From positions 248,001 through 312,000 of the forward strand of contig NZ_CP134609.1 in the NCBI RefSeq assembly GCF_031844705.1: DNA of 64,000 nt, read 5' to 3'. Of this stretch, positions 41,551-49,446 are shown piece after piece. Made by a program: the position numbers and the translations under genes. The stretch's first letter is position 1; every line of letters begins with the position of its first letter. Below the pieces are notes generated by a model. The model was given only the letters and a program-made list of their open reading frames with translations. It did no database searches and was not told the origin of the DNA. Origin of the DNA: Streptomyces sp. ITFR-16 (GTDB lineage: Bacteria > Actinomycetota > Actinomycetes > Streptomycetales > Streptomycetaceae).

Positions 41551-43644
41551 TCATTTCCCGGCCGGCGTACGGCTGACGGCACTCGGCCACCAGGCCCGGG
41601 GGCCGATGTCCACGACCAGGGCCGGCACCAGCAGCGACCGCACCACCAGCGTGTCCAGCAGCACCCCGAAGGCCACGATGAACGCGATCTGGGCGAGGAA
41701 CGCAAGCGGGATGACGGTCAGCGCGGCGAAGGTGGCGGCCAGCACCACACCCGCCGATGTGATGACCCCGCCCGTGCTGACCAGGCCCCGCAGCACACCC
41801 TGCCGCGCCCCGTGGGCGAGCGCCTCCTCCCGGACCCGTGACATCAGGAAGATGTTGTAGTCGACGCCGAGGGCCACCAGGAAGACGAATCCGTACAGCG
41901 GAACGGACGCGTCGGTGGCACTGAATCCGAAGGCGTGCCGGAAGACCAGCGACGAAACCCCCAGGGTCGCCAGGAAGTTGAGGCCCACGGTGGCCACCAG
42001 CAGGACCGGGACCAGGACGGATCTCAGCAGCCCCATCAGGATCAGCAGAATGATCACGAGCACCACGGGCACGATGACGCCCCGGTCGCGCTCGGCCGTC
42101 CTCTGCGTGTCGTACTGCTGGGCGGTGTAGCCGCCGACGAGCGCGTCCGCCCCCGCGACCCCGTGCACCGAGGTGCGCAGGCGCCGGACGGTGGCCTTGG
42201 CGGCGTCGCTGTCGACGGCGTCCCGGAGCGTCACGTCGATGCGGACCCGGCCGTCCACCACGAGGGGCGCGCCCCCGCCCGGACGCCCTGACGCCGTGAC
42301 GGGCGCGGCCGAGGCCACGCCGTGCGTCTTCTCGGCCGCGGCGGTCACCTCCTCGGCCCGGCCCGCCGCGGCGACCACGACGGCGGGGTTGCCCGAGCCG
42401 CCGGGGAAGTGCCGGCCGAGGGTGGTCTGCGCCGAGACCGACGGGGCGTCGTTCACGAAGATCTCGTCGAGCGGGACGCCCTGCGACTTCAGCGTGGGGG
42501 CGAACGCCGCGCAGACGACGAGGACCAGGGCGGTGGAGAGCCACACCCTGCGCGGGGAGCGGTCGACCCGCGCCGCGATCCGGCGCCAGACGCCGTGGCC
42601 GCCCGCCCCGTCCGCCATCGGGCGCGGCCGGGCCGGCCAGTACGCGGCCCGGCCGCACAGGACCAGGACCGCCGGCAGGAACGTGAGCGTGCTCAGCACC
42701 GCGCAGACGATGCCGATGGCGCCCACGGGCCCGAGGGCCCGGTTGTTCGTCAGGTCGCTGAACAGCAGGGCGAGAAGGCCGAGTGCCACGGTGGCCGCAC
42801 TCGCCGTGATCGCCCCGAAGGACCGGCGGAGTGCGGCGAGGGCGGCGGCGGACCGCTCGTCGTGGCGGGGCAGTTCCTCCCGGAAGCGCGCGGTGAGGAG
42901 CAGCGCGTAGTCGGTGGCCGCCCCGATCACGAGGATGGACAGGATGCCCTGGATCTGGCCGTCCACACGGACGACTCCGCGGTCCGCCAGGACGTACACG
43001 ACGGCGCAGGCGAGGCCCAGGGCGAGGACCGCGCCGATGATGATCAGGAACGGCAGCAGCAGACTCCGGTAGACCAGCAGGAGGATCAGCAGCACCGCCG
43101 CCAGCGCCACGCCCAGCAGCAGGCCGTCGATCCCCGCGAACGCGTCCTTCAGATCGGCCTGCGTCGCCGCGGGCCCGGCGATCTCGGCCGTCGTACCGGG
43201 CACCGACCGCGCGGCGGCGCGGACCCGGTCGAGCGTGTCCGGGAGCGCGTCCCCGAGATCGGAGCGCAGGGGCACGACGCCGGAGAGGGCCTTGCCGTCG
43301 TCGGACGCCAGCGCGGGGGACGGAGCGCCGGCCACGCCGGGTTCTCCCGCCAGGGAGGCGAGCGCCCGGGTGGCCACCGCCCCGCCGCCGTCCGGAAGTC
43401 CGTCCCGTCCGGCCGTCCACACGACGATCGCGGGGACGGTCCCCGACCGCTGGAACGCCTTCTGCGCGTCGGCCACCCTGGTCGACTCGGCGCTGCGCGG
43501 CAGGAACGCGCCCCGGTCGTTCGTCGCCACCTCCCCGAGCTTTCCGGCGTACGGGCCCAGCGTCCCGCCGATGCCGAGCCAGACGACGAGCAGGGCTACG
43601 GGCACCAGCCATCGGACGATGCGGTGCCGAGGTGCGGCCTTCAT
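41551..43644 (-). CDS. MMPL-family (RND) transporter
   Basis: A 697-residue inner-membrane protein with about twelve transmembrane helices in two RND halves, each started by one helix and an extracytoplasmic domain. First half: RWLVPVALLVVWLGIGG, then five helices near 175-330 (DGLLLGVALAAVLLILLLVYRS, ILSILVIGAATDYALLLTARFREEL). Second half: LSTALVLVVCAAFA and helices near 520-680 (PLYGFVFLVALGVDYNIFLMSRVREEA). The GxxxDY proton-relay motifs occur in both halves. Such proteins export lipids or drugs. A divergent MarR gene with a strong operator indicates repression until an effector arrives. Confidence 0.93.
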   Translation of the reverse strand: MKAAPRHRIVRWLVPVALLVVWLGIGGTLGPYAGKLGEVATNDRGAFLPRSAESTRVADAQKAFQRSGTVPAIVVWTAGRDGLPDGGGAVATRALASLAGEPGVAGAPSPALASDDGKALSGVVPLRSDLGDALPDTLDRVRAAARSVPGTTAEIAGPAATQADLKDAFAGIDGLLLGVALAAVLLILLLVYRSLLLPFLIIIGAVLALGLACAVVYVLADRGVVRVDGQIQGILSILVIGAATDYALLLTARFREELPRHDERSAAALAALRRSFGAITASAATVALGLLALLFSDLTNNRALGPVGAIGIVCAVLSTLTFLPAVLVLCGRAAYWPARPRPMADGAGGHGVWRRIAARVDRSPRRVWLSTALVLVVCAAFAPTLKSQGVPLDEIFVNDAPSVSAQTTLGRHFPGGSGNPAVVVAAAGRAEEVTAAAEKTHGVASAAPVTASGRPGGGAPLVVDGRVRIDVTLRDAVDSDAAKATVRRLRTSVHGVAGADALVGGYTAQQYDTQRTAERDRGVIVPVVLVIILLILMGLLRSVLVPVLLVATVGLNFLATLGVSSLVFRHAFGFSATDASVPLYGFVFLVALGVDYNIFLMSRVREEALAHGARQGVLRGLVSTGGVITSAGVVLAATFAALTVIPLAFLAQIAFIVAFGVLLDTLVVRSLLVPALVVDIGPRAWWPSAVSRTPAGK

Positions 43645-43681
43645 TGCTACCCCAGAGGTCGACGCACAACAGATTTCCCTC

Positions 43682-43712
43682 GATCATTAACTATCTCAAT
43701 GATCAAGAGATA
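43682..43712. promoter_or_regulatory. Overlapping inverted repeats between MMPL and MarR genes
   Basis: GATCATT-N9-AATGATC (43682-43704) and TATCTC-N9-GAGATA (43692-43712) overlap, with the same nine-base spacing and centres ten bases apart. They fill the AT-rich gap of 81 bases between divergent genes and are a strong candidate for the MarR operator, covering both promoters. Confidence 0.75.
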
Positions 43713-43725
43713 TTACTCTAGGGGT

Positions 43726-44235
43726 ATGCGCACCGCAGACGAAAGCCCGGACAGAGGCACGAGCGACGGCCCCACGGGGCTCCAGTCGTTCGCTGTGCTG
43801 CTGCGCCGTATGAATGGCGAGTTCAACCGCCTCACCCACGAGTTCGCGCAGTCCCAGGGGCTGCACCCGACGGATGTGCAGGCGCTCGTGGCCATCCTCG
43901 ACGCCGAGCACGGCGAGGCCGGTATGGCCATGACCCCGGGGCGGCTGCGCGACCAGCTGGATCTCACCTCGGGTGCGGTGACGGCATGCCTGGACCGGCT
44001 GGAGCGCGCGGGCCACATCCGGCGCGTCCGGGACACCGGCGACCGGCGGGTGGTGCATCTGCACTACGCGCCCGCGGCGAAGACGGTCGCCCGCGACTTC
44101 TTCATGCCGCTCGCGGCCGGAACGGACGCGGCCCGCAGACAGTTCGACGAGGACGAACTGCGCGTCGTCGTGCGGTTCCTGCACGCCATGAACGACGAGC
44201 TGGCGCAGGTGCGCAGCGCGAAACGCCCGTCGTAG
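43726..44235 (+). CDS. MarR-family regulator of the MMPL transporter
   Basis: A 169-residue winged-helix protein. The N-terminal helix LQSFAVLLRRMNGEFNRLTHEFAQSQGLHPTDVQALVAIL dimerises; MTPGRLRDQLDLTSGAVTACLDRLERAGHIRRVRDTGDRRVVHLHYAP is the DNA-binding wing. It starts 13 bases after the dyads, divergent from the MMPL gene, which is the classic layout for a drug- or fatty-acid-responsive repressor. Confidence 0.93.
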   Translation: MRTADESPDRGTSDGPTGLQSFAVLLRRMNGEFNRLTHEFAQSQGLHPTDVQALVAILDAEHGEAGMAMTPGRLRDQLDLTSGAVTACLDRLERAGHIRRVRDTGDRRVVHLHYAPAAKTVARDFFMPLAAGTDAARRQFDEDELRVVVRFLHAMNDELAQVRSAKRPS

Positions 44236-44251
44236 GCGCGATCATGTGCGT

Positions 44252-44851
44252 ATGGCCGACGACCACGCACACGTACAGGACTTCTTCACCGCCCGCGCGG
44301 CGGACTGGGACACCCGCTTTCCCGGGGACGGCCCGGCCTTCGCCGCCGCGGTCCGCTCACTGGGGCTGCGTCCCGGTGACGCCGTGCTCGACGCGGGGTG
44401 CGGTACGGGACGGGCGCTGCCCGCGCTGCGTGCCGCGGTCGGCCCCGGGGGCACGGTGCTGGGCGCCGACCTCACCGCGGCCATGCTGGAGGCCGCGGTG
44501 CGCGCGGGCCGGAAGGACTGCGGGCCGCTGCTCCAGGCCGACGTGGCCCGGCTGCCGCTGCGGTCGGGGTCGTTCGACGCGGTGTTCGGGGCCGGGCTGA
44601 TCTCGCATCTCTCGCCCCCGGGGCCCGCGCTGGCGGAGCTGGCACGCGTGGTGCGGCCGGGCGGCCTGCTCGCGCTGTTCCACCCCATCGGGCGCGCCGC
44701 CCTGGCCGCCCGGCACGGCCGGCGGATCACCGAGGACGATCTGCGGGCGGAGCCGAACGTCCGCCCGCTGCTGGCCCGTTCGGGCTGGCGGCTGTTCTCG
44801 TACGCCGACGAGGACGCCCGCTTCCTCGCGCTGGCCGAACGGACGGGCTGA
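44252..44851 (+). CDS. Class I SAM-dependent methyltransferase
   Basis: A 199-residue Rossmann-fold methyltransferase. Motif I is VLDAGCGTGRALPAL, GADLTAAMLEAAV is motif II, LLQADVARLPLRSGSFDAVFG carries the acidic loop and ARVVRPGGLLALFHPIGR ends it. Substrate unknown. It lies 16 bases after the MarR gene and may be in the same transcript. A GTG at 44246 is an alternative start. Confidence 0.9.
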   Translation: MADDHAHVQDFFTARAADWDTRFPGDGPAFAAAVRSLGLRPGDAVLDAGCGTGRALPALRAAVGPGGTVLGADLTAAMLEAAVRAGRKDCGPLLQADVARLPLRSGSFDAVFGAGLISHLSPPGPALAELARVVRPGGLLALFHPIGRAALAARHGRRITEDDLRAEPNVRPLLARSGWRLFSYADEDARFLALAERTG

Positions 44852-44862
44852 CGCCCGCGCGG

Positions 44863-45765
44863 TCAGCCGGTCTGCGCGTCCGGGCGGCGGAGGTCGCGGA
44901 CCGGGCAGGCGCCGACGCCGGGGGTGGGGAACGTCCCGAGTGCGGCCACCTCGTAGCCGCGCGGGTAGCCCTTGATCTCCGGGTTCTGCCGGGCGTAGTG
45001 CGGGGTGGTGCGCGGCGGGAGCAGTCGGACCGCGCGGGCCCTGAGCCGGAGCGCGCCCCGGGTGAGCGCGCGGGCCGCCGGGCCCGGACGCTCGTACCGG
45101 AAGGCCCGCAGCAGCGAGTCGTCCAGGAGCGCGAGGCTCGCGCCGCGCACGACCGGGGCGAGGGAGCGCGGGTACCAGGAGGCCATCAGCGCCAGCGTGG
45201 CGTCCGAGACCGCACGCGCCCCCTGGTCCCATCCGAAGTGCTCGGCCTCGTAGAGATCGAGGGTCCGCTCGAAGTCCTCGTAGCTGCCGGGCAGGTCCTT
45301 GATGCCCATGTGGGCGCCCAGGGTCCTGTAGTACGCCGCGCACGCGCGCAGTTCGTGGTCGCAGAGCCTGCGCCACCCGTAGGCGTCGAGCCACCGCTTC
45401 GGGGTGACGACGAAGGTGCACAGGACATAGCGCATGTCGTCGTTGCTGATGTCGTAGCTGCCGTGCATGCGGTTGATCCGGCGGATCGCCGTGCGCCCCG
45501 GGTCGCTGTCGAAGCCGTGCTCGACGACCGTGTCCAGGAGGAGCGCCGTGTCGTCGTACCGCTTCTGCGAACGGTCCGTCAGCTCCGCCGTGTCCGCGAG
45601 GAGACGGCCGATGCTGGGGACGGCATAGGTGCGGTACAGGGCCAGTTCGAGGGCACGGGTGATGTCCCAGGGGAATTCGTACGTCGCCGTGATCCGGTAG
45701 ATCTCCAGGAAGTCCCGCTCCGGATCGAGGCGTTGGATTTCCTTCAGCCGGTCGTAACGCTTCAC
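44863..45765 (-). CDS. MpaB/rubber-oxygenase-like oxygenase family protein
   Basis: A 300-residue protein of the DUF2236/MpaB family, named after a fungal haem-dependent oxygenase and the bacterial latex-clearing protein. Visible parts are DFLEIYRITATYEFPWDITRALELALYRTYAVPSIG, the helix block DTVVEHGFDSDP, the RINRMHGSYDISNDDMRYVLCTFVVTPKRW core with the conserved His, and LASWYPRSLAPV-like ends. GTG start at 45765 with GGGGGA upstream. No signal peptide. Function in streptomycetes is unknown. Confidence 0.82.
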   Translation of the reverse strand: MKRYDRLKEIQRLDPERDFLEIYRITATYEFPWDITRALELALYRTYAVPSIGRLLADTAELTDRSQKRYDDTALLLDTVVEHGFDSDPGRTAIRRINRMHGSYDISNDDMRYVLCTFVVTPKRWLDAYGWRRLCDHELRACAAYYRTLGAHMGIKDLPGSYEDFERTLDLYEAEHFGWDQGARAVSDATLALMASWYPRSLAPVVRGASLALLDDSLLRAFRYERPGPAARALTRGALRLRARAVRLLPPRTTPHYARQNPEIKGYPRGYEVAALGTFPTPGVGACPVRDLRRPDAQTG

Positions 45766-45861
45766 GCGCCGTCCCCCTTGTCCGCCAGGTCGAGTGTCCA
45801 ACCCTACGTGCGGGGGCAATACCGAGAGTACGCACGACGCACCGAGGAGAGGACCGTTCCC

Positions 45862-46170
45862 ATGTCCGAGATATTCGGCATTCTGCGAAGAGCCGTCACC
45901 CCCGGCCGCAAGGGCGGCGGGTCCGTCGCCGCCCCGCCCGCGCCCGCGCGCCGGCAGCACAATCTCTTCGAGGCGGCCGCCGTGTTCGTGGCGGCGTCGG
46001 CGGAGGACGACGAGGAGCGGATGGACGAGGCGAGCGGCTGGGTCTCCCCGGAGCAGCTGTCCTTCGGCGTCAGCGAACTGGCCTGCCGGGCGCTCATCGC
46101 GCTCGCCCGTGAGCGCGACGAATCACCGCAGGTGGTGGCCCGGTCGCTGCTCGGCCTGGCCGAGAACTGA
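45862..46170 (+). CDS. Small uncharacterised protein
   Basis: A 102-residue protein: a basic head MSEIFGILRRAVTPGRKGGG, then a helical acidic part (NLFEAAAVFVAASAEDDEER and SFGVSELACRALIALARERD). GAGGAGAGGA stands upstream of the ATG. No family is recognised. It is divergent from the MpaB-like gene, with about 95 bases between. Confidence 0.6.
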   Translation: MSEIFGILRRAVTPGRKGGGSVAAPPAPARRQHNLFEAAAVFVAASAEDDEERMDEASGWVSPEQLSFGVSELACRALIALARERDESPQVVARSLLGLAEN

Positions 46171-46290
46171 GCACTCCCCCTCCGGCGGGCCGCCGGGGCG
46201 GACCGTGCGGCCTTGTCAGGGCCTCGACGAGCGGGTTACCCACTGGTTAAGGTGCGCCGACGGACAACTACGACGGACGAGGAGGGTGCA

Positions 46291-47250
46291 GTGGCCGGGA
46301 CGGACGACACAGTCGCCGACGACGACGCACTGTATGTGCTGACCGCGGTCCTGCTGACCCCCGCGCAGTTCCCGAGCGTGCTCGGCGACGACTACCCGGC
46401 GGCCTGCGCGGCGCTGGGTCTGGAGCCGTACGCCGAGGGATACGGGCTGGTCATGGGCCAGGACGGCGACGGCGCCCGGTGGACCGTGGTCGTCGACGAC
46501 GTGTCGCTGGTGGCCGTGGCGATCGCGTCGTGGGACTGCGGCATGGAGTACGACCTGTCGCCCGACGACCGTTCGGTGGTCTGCGCGCTCCCGGGCTGGC
46601 CGCTCGCCGTCGCCGTCTCCGCTCCGGGGGTGGCCGCCCCGCACGACCCCGCACCGGACCCGGAGGCGGACGGTCAGGACCTGCCGCCGCTTTCCCCGCC
46701 GGACACCGACGCCTGGGGGCCCGCCCAGCGCAGGCTGGGCGCGGACGCCATCGCCCTGCAGTGGGCGGTCTGGCGCGAGCAGATCGACGACGCGACGGAG
46801 TTCGCCCCGGCGGACGGCGGCACGGCCGAGCCGGAGACCGGGCGTGCGGACGAGGCCGGGGACGCCGAGGCCACGACCGGCGCGGACACGGACCGTACGG
46901 ACGAGGCCGGGAGTGCGGCCGGGCCCGTGGCCGAGGCCGGGGGTGAAGCTGAGGTCGAGGGTGAGGGTGAGACCGCCGGGACTCATCCCGGCGTGCGCCG
47001 GGCCCTGGCCGAGGCGCACGCCTACCTCGACGCGCCGCCGCCGCCCGGCCGGGTCCGCTCGTCCTTCGCCTCGGGCGAGGCCCGGATGATACGGGCCGAC
47101 GGGCCCGGCTGGTCGATGGTCGCCAGGACCGACGACATCGCGTTCCTGCTGCTGGACGAGGTGCCGGGCGAGATCATGCCGGTCGGGCGCGGGACGGAGC
47201 TGCCCAAGCTGCTCGACGCCCTGGACGCGCTGGCCGGACGCCCGTCCTGA
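46291..47250 (+). CDS. Uncharacterised protein with acidic repeat linker
   Basis: A 319-residue protein with GTG start (GGAGGG four bases upstream). The N-terminal domain (about 10-110) is folded: ALYVLTAVLLTPAQFPSVLGDDYPAACAALGL, VVDDVSLVAVAIASWDCGMEYDLSPD. A Glu/Ala/Gly-rich linker (about 180-235) follows with degenerate repeats of the type DEAGDAEATTGAD. The C-terminal domain ends RADGPGWSMVARTDDIAFLLLDEVPG. I do not recognise a family; similar two-domain proteins seem confined to streptomycetes. A GGTTACCCACTGGTTAAGG patch before it may be part of the promoter. Confidence 0.65.
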   Translation: MAGTDDTVADDDALYVLTAVLLTPAQFPSVLGDDYPAACAALGLEPYAEGYGLVMGQDGDGARWTVVVDDVSLVAVAIASWDCGMEYDLSPDDRSVVCALPGWPLAVAVSAPGVAAPHDPAPDPEADGQDLPPLSPPDTDAWGPAQRRLGADAIALQWAVWREQIDDATEFAPADGGTAEPETGRADEAGDAEATTGADTDRTDEAGSAAGPVAEAGGEAEVEGEGETAGTHPGVRRALAEAHAYLDAPPPPGRVRSSFASGEARMIRADGPGWSMVARTDDIAFLLLDEVPGEIMPVGRGTELPKLLDALDALAGRPS

Positions 47251-47277
47251 CCGGGCTCCGGGCCGGCACTGCGGGGG

Positions 47278-47820
47278 TCAGACGCGCTCCAGCGGGCGGT
47301 GCGGCTCGGCCGGCAGCTCGACCCTGACGGGGTCGCCGGGCCGGACCACGCCGCCGGCGGTGACCACGCTCATGATCCCGGCCCTGCGGACGACCGTGCC
47401 CCGCTCGTCCCGGCCGACGACCTGCTTGAGCAGGCCTTCCTGGAAGGCGTCGATCTGGAGGCACGGGTTGCGCAGTCCCGTGACCTCGACGACGGCCTCG
47501 TCGCCGAGGTGCAGCAGGGTCCCGGCGGGAAGCGCCAGCAGGTCGATGCCGCGGGTGGTGATGTTCTCCCCGAGATCACCGGGGGCGACGTCGAACCCCG
47601 CCGCGCGCAGTTCACCGAAGAGCTCTTCGTGGATGAGGTGGACCTGCCGCAGATTGGCCTGCGTGGGGTCCTGGGCGACCCTGGAGCGGTGCTTGACCGT
47701 CACCCCCGCGTGGACGTCCCCCTCCACGCCGAGCCCGGACAGCAGCGTCACACTGTCCCGGTTCGGCTTGGTGAAGCTGTAGGTCTCGTTCCTGCTCACG
47801 GCGGTGACGGTGCCACTCAC
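47278..47820 (-). CDS. MOSC-domain protein
   Basis: A 180-residue MOSC (molybdenum cofactor sulfurase C-terminal-like) domain: VEGDVHAGVTVKHRSRVA, QVHLIHEELFGEL, PGDLGENITTRGIDLLALP, GLRNPCLQIDAFQ with the conserved Cys that can carry sulfur, and GIMSVVTAGGVVRPGDPV. It may move sulfur or bind the molybdenum cofactor. The start codon is GTG at 47820. No molybdenum genes are adjacent. Confidence 0.92.
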   Translation of the reverse strand: MSGTVTAVSRNETYSFTKPNRDSVTLLSGLGVEGDVHAGVTVKHRSRVAQDPTQANLRQVHLIHEELFGELRAAGFDVAPGDLGENITTRGIDLLALPAGTLLHLGDEAVVEVTGLRNPCLQIDAFQEGLLKQVVGRDERGTVVRRAGIMSVVTAGGVVRPGDPVRVELPAEPHRPLERV

Positions 47821-47860
47821 GGCGGAGGTCCTCTCTCGGCGGCCGCTTCGGCGGCCGGGC

Positions 47861-48043
47861 TCAGCGGCCGATTTCCTTACGGGTGATCCTACGGAGCCTG
47901 CGCCGCTGGCTCGGGTCCAGTGCCAGATAGGCGATGGCGGGGACCCCGATGAGCACCAGCAGGGACAGCCAGAAGCCGATGAACGGCATCAGGACGACCG
48001 CGACGACAACTCCCCCGATGGCGATCTTTGCGCTGTTCGACAT
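47861..48043 (-). CDS. Small two-helix membrane protein
   Basis: A 60-residue protein: KIAIGGVVVAVVLMPFIGFW and LSLLVLIGVPAIAYLAL form one hairpin or two short membrane helices, and the tail DPSQRRRLRRITRKEIGR is very basic and cytoplasmic. GGAGG precedes the ATG. It lies between the MOSC and desaturase genes on the same strand. Function unknown. Confidence 0.72.
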   Translation of the reverse strand: MSNSAKIAIGGVVVAVVLMPFIGFWLSLLVLIGVPAIAYLALDPSQRRRLRRITRKEIGR

Positions 48044-48139
48044 CGTCCACGCCTCCTTCGCGGCCTGTGGCCGCTTCTGATGTGAGAACGCCTGTGTGTA
48101 CGGATCGGTTCCTGCCCGGGCGGACTCGTCCGCCCCGGG

Positions 48140-49192
48140 TCACCTCAGCGGCGCACCGACGTCGTGCATGTGCTCCAGGGCCTGCCGGTAGGAGGCGATG
48201 AGTCCGGTCTCCGCGTAGGGCATGCCGATCGCCTCGCAGTGGGCCTTGACCAGGGGCTGCGCCAGGCGCAGATGCGGGCGGGGCATGCTCGGGAAGAGGT
48301 GGTGCTCGATCTGGTAGTTGAGCCCGCCGAGGAACCAGTCGGTGAGGACGCCGCCCCGTACATTGCGCGAGGTCAGGACCTGGCGCTGCAGATGACCCCA
48401 GCGGTCCCCGTCGGGGTCGGGCATCTCCATGCCCTTGTGGTTCGGCGCGAAGGCCATGCCCAGGTGCAGTCCGAACAGCGCGTGGTGCGCGAGGGCGAAG
48501 ACGACGGCCTTGCCGGGCGACATGACGGTGAGCAGCAGCGCGGCGTAGAGACCGAGGTGTGCGACCAGGAGCAGCCCGGACAGGGCGCGCTCCCGGGTGG
48601 GCTGCTGCTTCAGGTACTGGAATCCGGAGATCTTGAGGGCGATGCCTTCGAGGAGCAGCATCGGGAAGAAGAGCCGGGCCTGGTTGCGGGTGAGCCAGCG
48701 GGCGAATCCCTCACGCTGGGCCGCTTGTTTCTGGGTCCATACGAGGGCGCCGACACCGACGTCCGGGTCCTTGTCGATGTGGTTGGGGTTGGCGTGGTGG
48801 CGTACGTGCTTGTCGTTCCACCACGCCTCGTTCATGCCGAGCAGCAGGTTGGCGTGGACGAGGCCGATGGCCCGGCCGGCCCGGCGGTCGCCGGATATCT
48901 GGGCGTGCCCGGCGTCGTGCCCGAAGAACGCGGTGCGGGACCAGATGACGGCGAGGGGCAGGGTGAGCAGCAGGGCCCACCAGGTGTCGCCGAGGAACAC
49001 CAGGGCGGTGACCACGGCCCCCAGGGCGAGCAGATTGGCGGCGATGCCTGCCGCGTACCAGCCGGTGCGCCGCTCCAGGAGTCCCTGACCCTTCACGGCT
49101 CGCAGCAGTGGCGCGAAGTCACTTCCGGCGCTTACGGCACTTCCGGCACTGTCGCGGGGTCGTTCCGCGAGAGTGGTTGCGGCCTGAGGCAT
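48140..49192 (-). CDS. Membrane fatty-acid desaturase
   Basis: A 350-residue di-iron desaturase. The three histidine boxes are HDAGH at about 118, HVRHH at about 155 and EHHLFP near 305 (NYQIEHHLFPSMPRPHL). Hydrophobic pairs near 50-90 and 190-240 form the membrane part. The QxEHH form of the last box places it with acyl-CoA/acyl-lipid front-end-like desaturases. It introduces double bonds to adjust membrane fluidity. The ATG at 49192 is used; the earlier in-frame start at 49318 reads through the promoter region. It is divergent from the SNF2 helicase gene. Confidence 0.93.
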   Translation of the reverse strand: MPQAATTLAERPRDSAGSAVSAGSDFAPLLRAVKGQGLLERRTGWYAAGIAANLLALGAVVTALVFLGDTWWALLLTLPLAVIWSRTAFFGHDAGHAQISGDRRAGRAIGLVHANLLLGMNEAWWNDKHVRHHANPNHIDKDPDVGVGALVWTQKQAAQREGFARWLTRNQARLFFPMLLLEGIALKISGFQYLKQQPTRERALSGLLLVAHLGLYAALLLTVMSPGKAVVFALAHHALFGLHLGMAFAPNHKGMEMPDPDGDRWGHLQRQVLTSRNVRGGVLTDWFLGGLNYQIEHHLFPSMPRPHLRLAQPLVKAHCEAIGMPYAETGLIASYRQALEHMHDVGAPLR

Positions 49193-49446
49193 GCTGTCTC
49201 CGGTCTTAGGGGTGCGCTGACCTGATAAAACGTACGGTCGCCGATGTATAGCAGCCATGGAGCCACCACCCCGGATCCGCTGGTGCCAACCCCCCGATTC
49301 CGGAGGGGGGCTGGCCACACCCGGCAGACATAAGGGGACATTCTCAAGTGACTTACCTCACAGGCAGTCGCACCCCGCCGTCTGCTTCGATGGGGTACCC
49401 TCGGCGACCTCGACTCACTAGTCAAATTTGAGGACTTGACATCTCT
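49193..49446. promoter_or_regulatory. Divergent promoter region of desaturase and SNF2 genes
   Basis: About 250 bases with no gene. Close to the helicase start stands the perfect palindrome TCAAATTTGA (49422-49431), inside a wider GTCAA...TTGAC repeat (49421-49440). Near the desaturase an AT-rich patch (GATAAAACGTACG) may hold its promoter. Confidence 0.4.

Noticed and set aside
46840..46980. Short acidic repeats considered as a CRISPR-like or minisatellite array
   Set aside because: The DNA repeats are degenerate and in frame; they only encode a Glu/Ala/Gly linker.
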